This document shows, piece after piece, positions 33,291 through 42,888 of a DNA stretch of 64,000 bases. The position numbers and the translations under genes are program-made. The notes beneath the pieces were generated by a model. The model had not been told where the DNA came from and made no database searches. It worked only from the letters and a program-made list of their open reading frames with translations. Numbering within the stretch: the stretch's first letter is position 1; each line of letters starts with the position of its first letter. The stretch is taken from contig NZ_LAPV01000134.1 of the NCBI RefSeq assembly GCF_000971275.1, positions 1-64,000 of the forward strand, in the 5' to 3' direction. The DNA comes from Devosia psychrophila. GTDB lineage: Bacteria > Pseudomonadota > Alphaproteobacteria > Rhizobiales > Devosiaceae.

Positions 33291-34001
33291 ATGCTCGGCT
33301 TGGGCTGGACAGAGATGCTGGTGATTGGCGTCGTGGCGCTGATCGTCATCGGCCCGAAAGACTTGCCCGTGGTGATGAACCGCGTCGGCAAGATCATCGG
33401 CCAGATCAGGCGCATGGGAAGCGAGTTCCAGCGCGAGATCAACAAGACCTCCGGTCTTGATGAGGTTCGCAACCTGCGCAACTCGATTACTGGCCCGCTC
33501 AAGAAGACCAGTGATGAAATCCGCAAGGAGTTCAATGCAATGACCCCGACCGGTCCCAAGCCAAGCGGCATCATCAAGCCGACCGATCCCAAGACCGAAA
33601 GCGTGGTTGACGCGATCAAGGTTCAGGCGGGCATGACGCCGACCAAGACCGCGGATGAGGTCGCAGCTGAAGCCGGATTCAAGCCGGCCGGTCCTGCACC
33701 GACGGCGTCCACGGCCAGCGTGCGGGCGCCAACCAAGGCGGCGGTCAAGCCCAAAGCGCCCGCAAGGGCCAAGGCCGCCCCGACGCGGCCTGTGGAGACC
33801 ACCGATCTGGCGCCGCTCGACGCAGTGCCTGCACCTGCCGAATCTCAGCCGGTCGCCGTTGCGGCAGTTAAGCCGCGCACGAAGAAAGTAACGGCTCCAA
33901 AGCCCATTCCTGCACTGGCGGTCGAACCCGCTGACTCGCCGGCGACCAACACACCAAAGGTCCGCGCTCCCCGCAAGGCAGCAGCCGCCGGGGATAACTA
34001 G
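33291..34001 (+). CDS. tatB: Sec-independent translocase subunit TatB
   Basis: A 236-residue protein beginning MLGLGWTEMLVIGVVALIVI, the TatB transmembrane start with Glu8, then the amphipathic region PKDLPVVMNRVGKIIGQIRRM. TatB forms the substrate receptor with TatC. The second half (about 110-236) is a long Pro/Ala/Lys-rich tail, which is usual in this order. Four bases separate it from tatC. Confidence 0.93.
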   Translation: MLGLGWTEMLVIGVVALIVIGPKDLPVVMNRVGKIIGQIRRMGSEFQREINKTSGLDEVRNLRNSITGPLKKTSDEIRKEFNAMTPTGPKPSGIIKPTDPKTESVVDAIKVQAGMTPTKTADEVAAEAGFKPAGPAPTASTASVRAPTKAAVKPKAPARAKAAPTRPVETTDLAPLDAVPAPAESQPVAVAAVKPRTKKVTAPKPIPALAVEPADSPATNTPKVRAPRKAAAAGDN

Positions 34002-34004
34002 ACC

Positions 34005-34823
34005 ATGGCCGACGCAAAACAGATCGAAGACAAGAGCGCCGAGCCGGTTGACGAACTCGCCGGCAGCGAAGCGCCGCTGCTCGAGCATTTGGTCGAACTG
34101 CGCAAGCGGCTGATCTATTCGGCGGTGACCATTGTCGCCCTGATGGCTTTCTGCTTCATTTTCGCCAGCACCATCTACGACTGGTTGCTGGCGCCATATC
34201 GCGCTGCGGCACCGGGCACCAACCTGATTTTCACAGCCCCGCAGGAGCTGTTTTTCACCTATCTGAACGTGGCGATGTTTGGCGCGATCTTCCTCGGTTT
34301 CCCGATGATCGCCTCCCAAATCTACATGTTCGTCGCGCCGGGGCTGTATAAGCACGAGCGCAAGGCGTTCTTGCCGTACCTGATCGCCACGCCAGTGTTC
34401 TTCGCGGCTGGCGCGGCCCTCGTATATTTCGTCGTGCTGCCGATGGCGCTGCGCTTCTTTGCGGGCATGCAGACCGACGAAATCCAAATGTTGGTTAGCG
34501 TCAGCGAATATCTCGGCTTCGCCATGGTGCTGATCCTGGCCTTTGGCGTCTGCTTCCAGCTGCCGGTGATCCTGACCCTGCTGGCGCAGATCGACCTCGT
34601 GCATGTCGACATGCTCAAGAAGGGTCGCCGCTATGCCATCGTCGGCATCCTGATCTTTGCGGCCTTCATCACGCCGCCCGATCCGATCTCCCAGATCGGC
34701 CTCGCCGTGCCAATGTACCTGCTCTACGAACTCTCGATCATTTCCGTTCGGATGATTGAGAAGCGCCGCGCCGCTGCCTTGGCCGCGCAGGAAGCCGAGC
34801 TTTCCAGCTCATCATCCGAGTAG
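34005..34823 (+). CDS. tatC: Sec-independent translocase subunit TatC
   Basis: A 272-residue inner-membrane protein with six predicted transmembrane helices. It opens with the TatC cytoplasmic segment EAPLLEHLVELRKRLIYSAV (the region that reads the twin-arginine signal). The conserved periplasmic part after TM1 (FTAPQELFFTYLNVA) and the Pro-rich FITPPDPISQIGLAVPMYLLY in the last helices are present. Normal length; the C-terminal tail is charged. Confidence 0.95.
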   Translation: MADAKQIEDKSAEPVDELAGSEAPLLEHLVELRKRLIYSAVTIVALMAFCFIFASTIYDWLLAPYRAAAPGTNLIFTAPQELFFTYLNVAMFGAIFLGFPMIASQIYMFVAPGLYKHERKAFLPYLIATPVFFAAGAALVYFVVLPMALRFFAGMQTDEIQMLVSVSEYLGFAMVLILAFGVCFQLPVILTLLAQIDLVHVDMLKKGRRYAIVGILIFAAFITPPDPISQIGLAVPMYLLYELSIISVRMIEKRRAAALAAQEAELSSSSSE

Positions 34824-34854
34824 TTGCCAGGCTGACACCATTTCACCCACCTAC

Positions 34855-34956
34855 GGTGTCACCCCGGCGAAGGCCGGGGCCCATCCTGAGATGGATCGAC
34901 GTGCTGTTAGCCTGGAAATATCTCTGGATGGGTTCCGGCCTTAGCCGGAATGACCC
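34855..34956. repeat. Intergenic inverted-repeat element (GGTGTCACCCCGGC family), copy 2
   Basis: The left arm GGTGTCACCCCGGC-GAAG-GCCGGGGCCCATCC faces a right arm GGATGGG-TTCCGGC...GCCGGAATGACCC. Each arm is also a palindrome. It shares GTGTCACCCCGGC and GCCGGGGCCCATCC with copy 1 at 18900. It fills the gap between tatC and serS. Confidence 0.8.
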
Positions 34957-35051
34957 GGTGGTTTGGGGATTGCAGGGTTTCCCCATCGACCTTAGACAAG
35001 CTTCAACCTGCGCATCACCAATCAGAGGCGGGCGGCGTCCCGTAGCAACCG

Positions 35052-36446
35052 ATGTTCGATATCAAGTGGATCAGAGCCAACGCCGAAGCCTTCGATGCCG
35101 CCGTTTCGCGGCGTAAGGGAGTTTCGGTCCGCTCCGCCGATCTGCTCGCCATCGATGACCGGCGCCGCGAAATCATCGCCAAGCTGAACGACGCCCAGGA
35201 AAAGCGCAACGCGCTTTCCAAGCAAATCGGCCAGGCCAAGGCCCAGAAAGACGAAGCCAAGGCCGCCGAGCTGATGGCCGAAGTCGCCGGCCTCAAGGAA
35301 TCCATTCCTCAGGGTGAAGTCGAAGAGCGCGCGGTCGAGGCCGAACTGCGCGATGCATTGTCGGTCATCCCCAACCTGGTGTTCGACGACGTGCCCGATG
35401 GCACCGACGAATCCGGCAACGTCGAATATTTCGGTCGCAACGGCACTGCCGAAACCGCCGCCAAAGTCCGCGCGCGCAAGCCCGTTTTCTCGTTCGCTCC
35501 CAAGGAGCATTACGAAATCGGCGAAGCCATGGGTGAGATGGACTTCGAAAAAGCCGCCAAGCTTTCGGGCAGTCGCTTTGTGGTTCTGAAAGGGTCGGTG
35601 GCGCGGCTAGAGCGTGCTCTAGGCCAGTTTATGCTAGACCTGCATACGACTGAGCATGGTTACACTGAAGTGCAGCCTCCACTCATCGTGAACAACGCTG
35701 CGATGATCGGTACGGCTCAGCTGCCGAAATTTGAGGACGACCAATTCGAGGTGGCGGCGGACCTGCGCTCGGTGTTCGCAGGAATCGACTCGGTCGGCTC
35801 CGCCGAGGTCGTTGCGTCAAGCCGGGTGGACAATCGCCGTTGGCTTATACCTACGGCTGAAGTCCCTTTGACCAACCTCGTTCGCGAATCCATCGTCGAC
35901 GAGCCAGAACTGCCCCTTCGCTACACCGCTCTTACCCCATGCTTCCGCGCTGAAGCCGGCTCGGCGGGTCGTGATACGCGCGGTATGCTGCGCCAGCATC
36001 AGTTCAACAAAGTGGAAATGGTGTCGATCACCACGCCGGAAACTTCGGTGGACGAGCATGAGCGCATGCTGGGTTGCGCCGAGACCGTGCTGCAGAAGCT
36101 TGGCCTCCACTACCGCGTCATGGATCTCTGCACCGGCGATATCGGCTTTGGCGCCAGGCGCACCTATGACCTCGAAGTCTGGTTGCCGGGCCAAGACACC
36201 TATCGCGAAATCTCGTCGGTGTCGGTGTGCGGCGATTTCCAGGCCCGCCGCATGGATGCCCGCTATCGTCCATCGGGCGAAAAGCAGGCGCCGCGCTTTG
36301 TCCATACGCTTAACGGTTCCGGCACCGCGGTTGGCCGCTGCCTGATCGCGGTCATGGAAAATTACCAGCGGGAAGACGGCTCGATCGCCATTCCCGCCGT
36401 GCTGCAGCCCTACATGGGCGGCCTGACCTCGATCGGCGGCAAGTGA
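35052..36446 (+). CDS. serS: Seryl-tRNA synthetase
   Basis: A 464-residue class II synthetase for tRNA-Ser. An N-terminal long coiled-coil arm (about 28-110) binds the tRNA. The catalytic domain has motif 2 around [20 protein letters not shown] (about 297-316) and motif 3 near the end ([19 protein letters not shown]). About 18 residues more than in the E. coli enzyme lie between LPKFEDDQF and [12 protein letters not shown]. The stretch at about 35,590-35,960 has A/T-rich codon choice (CTA, ATA, CCT, ACT) unlike both flanks. The stop codon shares a base with the surE start. Confidence 0.96.
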   Translation: MFDIKWIRANAEAFDAAVSRRKGVSVRSADLLAIDDRRREIIAKLNDAQEKRNALSKQIGQAKAQKDEAKAAELMAEVAGLKESIPQGEVEERAVEAELRDALSVIPNLVFDDVPDGTDESGNVEYFGRNGTAETAAKVRARKPVFSFAPKEHYEIGEAMGEMDFEKAAKLSGSRFVVLKGSVARLERALGQFMLDLHTTEHGYTEVQPPLIVNNAAMIGTAQLPKFEDDQFEVAADLRSVFAGIDSVGSAEVVASSRVDNRRWLIPTAEVPLTNLVRESIVDEPELPLRYTALTPCFRAEAGSAGRDTRGMLRQHQFNKVEMVSITTPETSVDEHERMLGCAETVLQKLGLHYRVMDLCTGDIGFGARRTYDLEVWLPGQDTYREISSVSVCGDFQARRMDARYRPSGEKQAPRFVHTLNGSGTAVGRCLIAVMENYQREDGSIAIPAVLQPYMGGLTSIGGK

Positions 36447-37225
36447 TGGCAGGCCTGCGCATCCTCATCACCAATGACGATGGTGTGGATGCGCCGGGCA
36501 TTGCCATCATGGCCGACATTGCGCGCGCCTTGAGCGGCGATGTCTGGATCGTGGCGCCGGATAGCAACCAGTCCGGTGCAGGGCACCGCTTCACCCTTGG
36601 CCGCGAACTGCATTTCGACAAGCTCGATGAGCGGACTTTCGCTGTGGTTGGCGGCTCGCCCGCCGACTGCGTCGTCGCCGGTATGACACATCTGCTCGGC
36701 GACAAGCCCGCCGACGTCGTGCTGTCCGGCGTCAATGCCGGTCAGAATCTGGGCGACATCATCAATGCCTCCGGCACAGCTGCCGGCGCGCGGGAAGGGG
36801 CTCTGCAGGGTGCCATCGGCATCGCCATGAGCCAGGGCATCAATTACGAGCATGGCCGCGAGGTGAATTGGTCCAACTCGGTACGGCACGGCGCCGCCGT
36901 TGCGCGCTCGATCATTGCGTCCGCCCAGGGCCGCGATCACTATTACAACGTCAATTTCCCGTTCTGCGACCCGGACGCCACCAAAGGCATCGCCGTGGTG
37001 CCGCACCAGCGCTTCTCGCGCTCGCCGTTTCGTTATTATCCCAGTGACAACGCTGGAAAATTCTTCATCGCTATCCCGGAGACCCCGCTGCCGCTCGATC
37101 GGCAAGCCGATTTCGAAGTGATGCGCAGGGATGGGTTCGTGACCGTAACGCCGATGCGTCTGCAGCAGACTGATATGGACGTGGTGGAACGGCTCAAGGG
37201 CACGCTGAAGCTTGAGGCTCGGTAG
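36446..37225 (+). CDS. surE: 5'-nucleotidase SurE
   Basis: A 259-residue metal-dependent phosphatase acting on nucleoside 5'-monophosphates. The active-site segment RILITNDDGVDAPGI (about 4-18) holds the metal-binding Asp pair. Further motifs are APDSNQSGAGHRFT (about 40) and LSGVNAGQNLGDI (about 94-106). The ATG overlaps the serS stop by one base, so expression is coupled. In many relatives a second pcm gene follows; here there is only a repeat element. Confidence 0.94.
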   Translation: MAGLRILITNDDGVDAPGIAIMADIARALSGDVWIVAPDSNQSGAGHRFTLGRELHFDKLDERTFAVVGGSPADCVVAGMTHLLGDKPADVVLSGVNAGQNLGDIINASGTAAGAREGALQGAIGIAMSQGINYEHGREVNWSNSVRHGAAVARSIIASAQGRDHYYNVNFPFCDPDATKGIAVVPHQRFSRSPFRYYPSDNAGKFFIAIPETPLPLDRQADFEVMRRDGFVTVTPMRLQQTDMDVVERLKGTLKLEAR

Positions 37226-37250
37226 GCAACTCACCGCATCGGGGCCAAGC

Positions 37251-37357
37251 CACCCCACCCTTAATCCCTCCCCACAAAGGGAGGAGGGAGACGATGAACA
37301 CTGACATTCGAGCTTGCGCCTCCCTCCCCTGAATGGGGAGGGAATGAGGGTGGGGTG
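37251..37357. repeat. Inverted-repeat element related to the CTCCCC/GGGGAG family
   Basis: The arms CACCCCACCC...CCCTCCCC and GGGGAGGG...GGGTGGGGTG pair at 21 of 23 positions across the 107-base unit, with inner palindromes (CCCTCC..GGAGGG) in each half. It lies between surE and the M23 gene. It differs in ends from the elements at 22387 and 47465 but has the same layout. Confidence 0.75.
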
Positions 37358-37505
37358 ATGGCAGCCACAGGGCCGGTCTCTTAACCTTACCCAATCCGGA
37401 ATCACCCCGCCACGAATTTGCTCAAATCGCATCGGCCTTAAACTCGTCTTTACCTTACCGGCCTAGATTCAAACTCGTGTTGAGTACCTGCGTACGAGTA
37501 AGCTG

Positions 37506-38765
37506 ATGAGTATCCGCGTATCCCGCCGGGCGCCCAAAGGTGCCGTTGCGATGACCACTCTGGTGATTGCTGCCGTTGCACTGTCTGGGTGTTCCAGTCT
37601 CGGTGGCCGTACCTTCGGCGACCCGACGACCACCAGCGCCGTGCCTGCAAACTCCCCCAATAGTTTTAACCAGCCGATGCCCTCCAGCCTCGGTGGTCCT
37701 CAGGCTATGGTTGCCGAAAACCAGTTCGTCCCACCGGCCAATGTGGGCGGCGGCTGGAACAGCCAACCAGCGCAATCCCAGCAGGCCTGGAACCAGCCTT
37801 CCCAGACTGGCTTTGCCGCGCCAATGGCGCCGGTCCAGTCCCAAGACCTTCCTGTACTGAGTAACCAGTCTTCCCAGGGGAACCTGACCGCCATGCAAGC
37901 CCAGCCCTCGTTCGCTTCAGCCTCTCCTATGCCATCTCCCGCCGTTCTCGGCAGCCTGCCTGCCAATAGCTCGGTGCCATCGCTTGCTGCGGTGACCCCG
38001 GCTTCTTCCGGTGCGACGACCAACAGCTTCACCCACACCATTGCCAGCGGCGAGTCGCTTTACACCATCGCCCGCCGCTATGAAGTGACCACCCAGGCGC
38101 TCGTGCAGGCCAATGGACTGTCCTCCCCCGACAAGATCGTGGTCGGCCAGAAGGTGATCATTCCAGGCCGCGCCGACCTGCTCGCCACCAAGGCGCCCGC
38201 TGCTATCCAGGTTGCCAGCGCCTCGCCAATGGCTGCGCCGGCACCACAGCAGACCCTGCCGCAGGCGGCACCCAATGCCTTGCAGGCAGCGAAGCCTGTG
38301 CTGGGTACAACGCCGGCTTCGGCGCCTCTCGTTGCTCCGGTCCAGGCAGCGCCGGCCCAGGTGGCAAGCGTTCCCGCCGCCGAGCCCGCAATGTCGGGCA
38401 ATGACAAGTTCCGTTGGCCAGCCAGCGGCCGCGTTCTGGTCGATTTCGCTTCGTCCAAGGGAACTGGCATCAATATCGAAGTGCCGGAAGGCTCGACCGT
38501 CAAGGCCGCCGAGAATGGCACGGTGATCTATGTCGGCTCGGGAGTCGAAGGTTATGGCAACCTCGTGCTGATCCGCCACCCGAACGGCTACGTCTCCGCC
38601 TATGCGCACCTGCAGTCGATGAGCGTCGCCAAGGGCGCTGTCGTCAGCCGCGGTGATGCGATCGGCGCCGCCGGCATGACCGGCTCGGTGACCAAGCCAC
38701 AACTCCATTTCGAGCTCCGCAAGGGCGCGACACCGGTTGATCCCGTGCCGCTGCTGGCGGGCTGA
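37506..38765 (+). CDS. NlpD-like LysM/M23 lipoprotein, probably non-enzymatic
   Basis: A 419-residue protein. The N-terminal lipoprotein signal has lipobox LSGC with Cys29, a low-complexity Gln/Pro/Ser region follows, then one LysM domain (about 180-225, IASGESLYTIARRYEV). The C-terminal M23 (LytM) domain spans about 300-415. The usual zinc-binding H-x3-D is replaced by GTGINIEVPEG, while RHPNGYVSAYAH and QLHFELRK remain, so zinc binding is probably lost as in EnvC/NlpD. Such proteins switch on cell-wall amidases at division. Confidence 0.85.
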   Translation: MSIRVSRRAPKGAVAMTTLVIAAVALSGCSSLGGRTFGDPTTTSAVPANSPNSFNQPMPSSLGGPQAMVAENQFVPPANVGGGWNSQPAQSQQAWNQPSQTGFAAPMAPVQSQDLPVLSNQSSQGNLTAMQAQPSFASASPMPSPAVLGSLPANSSVPSLAAVTPASSGATTNSFTHTIASGESLYTIARRYEVTTQALVQANGLSSPDKIVVGQKVIIPGRADLLATKAPAAIQVASASPMAAPAPQQTLPQAAPNALQAAKPVLGTTPASAPLVAPVQAAPAQVASVPAAEPAMSGNDKFRWPASGRVLVDFASSKGTGINIEVPEGSTVKAAENGTVIYVGSGVEGYGNLVLIRHPNGYVSAYAHLQSMSVAKGAVVSRGDAIGAAGMTGSVTKPQLHFELRKGATPVDPVPLLAG

Positions 38766-38783
38766 TCTGACATAATACGAAGC

Positions 38784-38813
38784 AAGGGCTCCCGCGAAGG
38801 TGGGGGCCCTTTT
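38784..38813. terminator. Terminator between the M23 gene and the DUF815 gene
   Basis: AAGGGC-TCCC pairs with GGGG-GCCCTT, followed by TTTTCG on the plus strand and preceded by A residues for the minus strand. It separates two convergent genes. Confidence 0.65.
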
Positions 38814-38818
38814 CGTTT

Positions 38819-39697
38819 CTAGACCGGCTTGCCCATCTCGCCAGCCAGCGTCCGCACCAGCTGAATGGCGACACGGCCCGAACGGGCGCCGCGCGTGGCC
38901 GACCACTCGATGGCCCGGGCCTTCAGTGTCTCGTCGTCGATATCGAGCCCATAATGATCGGCATAGGTCCGCACCATGATCAGGAATGTCGGCTGGTCGC
39001 AATTGTGGAAGCCGAGCCACAGCCCGAAGCGGTCCGACAGCGACACTTTCTCTTCCACGGCTTCACCCGGATTGATCGCTGTCGAGCGCTCGTTCTCGAT
39101 CATGTCCCGCGGCATCAGGTGGCGACGGTTGGACGTGGCGTAGAACAACACATTCTCAGGGCGGCCTTCGAGGCCACCATCGAGAATGGTTTTGAGCGAC
39201 TTGTAGCTGGTCTCGCCATTGTCAAAGCTGAGATCGTCGCAGAACACGATAAAGCGTGATGTCTCGCCGCCGATTCGCCGCATCAGGGCCGGGAGGGTAT
39301 CCAGATCCTCGCGCGCAATCTCGATCAGCACCAGCCGCTGAAACCCTTCACCGGACCGAACAGCGACGTCGCCGTGGATGGCCTTGACCAGCGAACTCTT
39401 GCCCATGCCGCGAGCACCCCATAGCAGTGCATTGTTGGCGCCATGGCCGCGGGCGAACTGCTCGGTGTTGCGCAGCAGGATGTCCTGCACGGAATCGATG
39501 CCCTTCAGCATGGCCAATGGCACCCGGCTGACCTGAGGCACGGCGATCAATACACCGGCATCGCCATCCCAATGGTAAGCGTCCGCCGATCCGAGCACAG
39601 TCTCCGTGCCCGAATCCTGCGGCGTCAAAGCCTTAAGTGAACGGGCAATCTCGCTCAGCGAGGTGGCGATGTCAGCGAGGTATTGTTTGCTCTTCAA
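38819..39697 (-). CDS. DUF815-type AAA ATPase
   Basis: A 292-residue P-loop ATPase of the DUF815 family. The P-loop is ALLWGARGMGKSSLVKAI (about 94-111), the Walker B region is RFIVFCDDLSFD (about 146-157) and a sensor-like segment is LFYATSNRRHLMP. The family's substrate is unknown. A TTG start at 39697 is chosen because AGGAAA lies eight bases upstream and the protein then has the family's length; the ATG at 39838 adds an unconserved N-terminus. It lies between the NlpD-like gene and yajC. Confidence 0.85.
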   Translation of the reverse strand: MKSKQYLADIATSLSEIARSLKALTPQDSGTETVLGSADAYHWDGDAGVLIAVPQVSRVPLAMLKGIDSVQDILLRNTEQFARGHGANNALLWGARGMGKSSLVKAIHGDVAVRSGEGFQRLVLIEIAREDLDTLPALMRRIGGETSRFIVFCDDLSFDNGETSYKSLKTILDGGLEGRPENVLFYATSNRRHLMPRDMIENERSTAINPGEAVEEKVSLSDRFGLWLGFHNCDQPTFLIMVRTYADHYGLDIDDETLKARAIEWSATRGARSGRVAIQLVRTLAGEMGKPV

Positions 39698-39905
39698 GGT
39701 CTGGTTTCCTATGCGCGGCGCGGCAATTTGCGGCCCCCTGAATGCCTTTGCAATCGCTGGGGTGCAATTGTATAGTCCGGCCGATTTTGTGCGGGGTGCA
39801 AGTGCAACGAGCCCCTTATGCGTCCAGTAGCGTCGCAACGTCGATGCTGGGTCCTGGCGCCGTTACCTCCACAGCCACAACAAGAAACGATAGGAATCTC
39901 GCCTC

Positions 39906-40262
39906 ATGTTCGTAACGCCCGCTTATGCCCAGGCAGCCGGTGCAGCCGCCCCCGCAGGAGGTGGCATGTCCGACATCTTCATCCAGCTGATGCCAATCCT
40001 TTTGCTGGTGGTGATTTTCTGGTTCCTGATCTTCCGCCCGCAGCAGAAGCGCCTGAAAACCCAGCAGGCAATGCTGTCGTCGATCAAGCGCGGCGATACC
40101 GTCGTGACCACCGGCGGCATCGTCGGCAAGGTGACCAAGGCCGTTGACGGTGAAGATCTCGAAGTCGAGATCGCCACGGGCGTCAAGGTCAAGCTGGTTC
40201 GCGGCATGGTGGCCGACGTTCGCTCCAAGGGCGAGCCGGTCAACGACAACAAGCCTGCCTAA
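39906..40262 (+). CDS. yajC: Preprotein translocase subunit YajC
   Basis: A 118-residue inner-membrane protein with one transmembrane helix (about residues 22-44, FIQLMPILLLVVIFWFLIF) followed by the signature RPQQKRLK and the small cytoplasmic domain GDTVVTTGGIVGKV. It associates with SecDF. A hairpin terminator-like structure lies between it and secDF, so secDF expression may be only a fraction of yajC. Confidence 0.95.
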   Translation: MFVTPAYAQAAGAAAPAGGGMSDIFIQLMPILLLVVIFWFLIFRPQQKRLKTQQAMLSSIKRGDTVVTTGGIVGKVTKAVDGEDLEVEIATGVKVKLVRGMVADVRSKGEPVNDNKPA

Positions 40263-40281
40263 CCGCAGCACTCCGACTGCC

Positions 40282-40306
40282 GCCGGCGCCTGAGGGCGCC
40301 GGCTTT
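40282..40306 (+). terminator. Hairpin between yajC and secDF
   Basis: GCCGGCGCC pairs perfectly with GGCGCCGGC across loop TGAG, followed by TTTC. It ends 22 bases before the secDF start and could act as a partial terminator or mRNA processing site. Confidence 0.6.
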
Positions 40307-40328
40307 CTGCTTTCAGGACTTACCTTCC

Positions 40329-42875
40329 ATGCAGTCTTCGCCGATCCGTACCGCCGTCATCGCCCTTGTCGCCATTCTGGGTGTGCTCTTTGCCGTCCCA
40401 AGCTTCCTGCCGCAGGATGTGCGCGACGCCTGGCCCAGTTTCCTGCCCCGGCAGACAGTGGTGCTCGGCCTCGACCTTCAGGGCGGCTCGCATCTGCTGC
40501 TGCAGGTCAACGAAGACGGCATCGTTACGGAGCGCCTGCAGGCCTTGCGCCGCGACGTTCGCAACACGCTGGCCAACCAGAACGGCATCGGCAACCTGAT
40601 CACGACCGACGAAGCGACCAAGACGCTATCGATCGAGCTGACCGATCCTACGCAGAAGGAAGCCGCCCGCACGGCTATCCAGGCGTTGCAGAACACCATC
40701 AGCAATTCGATGCTTGCCGTTGGCGGCACTAACGAATTGGCCTTTGGCGATTCGCCCGACGGCAAGCTGACCGTCACCCTGACCGAAGAGGGCGTCAGCG
40801 AGCGCATGTCGTCGCTGGTAGCGCAGTCCATCGAAGTCATCCGCAAGCGCGTTGACGAACTGGGCACTACCGAGCCGTCGATCCAGCGCCAGGGCACCAA
40901 TCGCGTGCTGGTCCAGGTTCCGGGTTTTGGCGACAGCCAGCGCCTCAAGGACATTATTTCACGTACCGCCCGCCTGACCTTCCACATGGTCTACCCCGGG
41001 CTGACCGCCAGCCAGGCCGAGGCCCAGGGCCTGCCGGCCGGCACCATGGTGCTGCCCAGCCAGGATGGCGGCAGCGAATTGCTCTATGAAGACATCGCCC
41101 TCGGTGGAGAGTCTTTGGTCGATGCGCAGCCAAGCTATGACCAGCAGCGCGCCATGCCCGTTGTGAGCTTCAAGTTCGACACCCGCGGCGCCATCGCCTT
41201 CGGCCAGATCACCGGCAAGAATGTCGGCCAGCGCTTCGCGATCGTGCTCGACAACACCGTCATCACCGCGCCGGTCATCCAGCAGCCAATCACCGGCGGC
41301 TCGGGCCAGATTAGCGGCAGTTTCACCACATCGACCGCCAACGACCTTGCCGTGCTGTTGCGCGCCGGTGCCTTGCCGGCTTCGCTCGACGTCATCGAAG
41401 AGCGCACCGTCGATGCCAGCCTCGGCGCCGATTCGATCCAGCACGGCATCACCGCCGGCGTCATCGCCGCAGTGCTCGTCATCGGCTTCATGATCGCCGC
41501 CTACGGGCTGTGGGGCGTTTTCGCCAACGTCTCGTTGATCCTGAATATCGTCCTGATATTTGCCGCGCTCTCCATGCTGGGCGCCACGCTGACCTTGCCG
41601 GGTATTGCCGGTATCGTGCTGACCATCGGCCTGGCGGTTGATGCCAACGTGCTGATCTATGAGCGAATGCGAGAGGAGCAGCGATCGGGTAAATCGCCGA
41701 TCCAGGCCATCAATGCCGGCTTCGAACGGGCTTGGGGCACCATTATCGATTCGCACCTGACCCAGCTCATCGTGGCAATCGTGCTGTATTTCCTGGGCTC
41801 CGGCCCGGTTCAAGGCTTTGCCGTGACGCTCGGCCTCGGCATCCTGACCTCGCTGTTCACCTCCTACTGGGTCACCTCGTATCAGGTGCAGGCCTGGTTC
41901 CGCCGCGTGCGGCCAAAAGTGCTCAAGATCCAGCACTTCCGCTTTATTCCTGATGGGACCAAGATTCCCTTCATGAAAATCTCGCGCTACGTGATCGCCT
42001 TCTCGATCATCGCCAGCGTGCTGTCGCTCGGTTCGGCCTATTTCAAGGGCTTCAACCTTGGTATCGACTTTGTCGGCGGCACTGCCATTGTCATCCAGCA
42101 TCAAGGTGGCCCGGCCGATGCTGGTGCGGTGCGTGAACTGCTCGATGGCCTGAACCTTGGCGAAGTCCAGGTGCAAGGCTTCGGCACGCCGGAAGACGTG
42201 CTGGTCCGCATCCAGGCGCAAGAGGGCGGGCAGGACGCTGACCAGGTTGCAGTTTCCAAGGTCCGCGATGCTTTGGCGACCGAGAGCTACACCGTGCGCA
42301 GCACGGAGGCCGTCAGTGGTACCGTTTCGGGCGAGCTCGCCTGGAAGGGCGGCATCGCCGTCATCATCTCGCTGATCGCCATCCTGATCTACATCTGGTT
42401 CCGCTTCGAGTGGCAATTCGCCTTGGCCGCGGTGACCACGACGACGCATGACGTCATCATGACCATAGGTCTCTATTCGCTCACCGGGCTGGAGTTCAAC
42501 CTGACCTCCATCGCTGCAGTGCTGACTCTCGTGGGCCTGTCGCTGAACGAAACCGTGGTGGTGTCGGATCGCGTTCGAGAAAATCTGCGCAAGCATCGCA
42601 AGATGCCGCTGCCGGAGTTGATCGATCTGTCGATCAACCAGACTATCGTGCGCACCACGATCACTCAGTTCACCGTGTTCCTGGCGCTGATCCCGCTGGT
42701 GATCTTCGGTGGCGAAGTGATCCGCAGCTTTACCATTGCCATGACGTTCGGTTGCCTCGTCGGCATGTACTCGTCGATCATCGTCAACGGTCCGATCCTG
42801 ATCAACTTCGGCCTCAAGCAAAAGGTCGAGGACGACAAGGCGGTCGCCAAGACGGTTGACGGCGCTTCGGTCTAG
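40329..42875 (+). CDS. secDF: Fused protein-export membrane protein SecDF
   Basis: An 848-residue fusion of SecD (about 1-530) and SecF (about 540-848), which uses the proton gradient to complete protein export after SecA. It has twelve predicted transmembrane helices and the SecD signatures VVLGLDLQGGSHLLLQV and RVDELGTTEPSIQRQG. The conserved first half of the SecF part is FNLGIDFVGGT. The fused form is common in this order. It is followed by the NDUFAF3-like gene after 13 bases, in one transcript. Confidence 0.96.
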   Translation: MQSSPIRTAVIALVAILGVLFAVPSFLPQDVRDAWPSFLPRQTVVLGLDLQGGSHLLLQVNEDGIVTERLQALRRDVRNTLANQNGIGNLITTDEATKTLSIELTDPTQKEAARTAIQALQNTISNSMLAVGGTNELAFGDSPDGKLTVTLTEEGVSERMSSLVAQSIEVIRKRVDELGTTEPSIQRQGTNRVLVQVPGFGDSQRLKDIISRTARLTFHMVYPGLTASQAEAQGLPAGTMVLPSQDGGSELLYEDIALGGESLVDAQPSYDQQRAMPVVSFKFDTRGAIAFGQITGKNVGQRFAIVLDNTVITAPVIQQPITGGSGQISGSFTTSTANDLAVLLRAGALPASLDVIEERTVDASLGADSIQHGITAGVIAAVLVIGFMIAAYGLWGVFANVSLILNIVLIFAALSMLGATLTLPGIAGIVLTIGLAVDANVLIYERMREEQRSGKSPIQAINAGFERAWGTIIDSHLTQLIVAIVLYFLGSGPVQGFAVTLGLGILTSLFTSYWVTSYQVQAWFRRVRPKVLKIQHFRFIPDGTKIPFMKISRYVIAFSIIASVLSLGSAYFKGFNLGIDFVGGTAIVIQHQGGPADAGAVRELLDGLNLGEVQVQGFGTPEDVLVRIQAQEGGQDADQVAVSKVRDALATESYTVRSTEAVSGTVSGELAWKGGIAVIISLIAILIYIWFRFEWQFALAAVTTTTHDVIMTIGLYSLTGLEFNLTSIAAVLTLVGLSLNETVVVSDRVRENLRKHRKMPLPELIDLSINQTIVRTTITQFTVFLALIPLVIFGGEVIRSFTIAMTFGCLVGMYSSIIVNGPILINFGLKQKVEDDKAVAKTVDGASV

Positions 42876-42888
42876 GCGGAGGCCTTCG

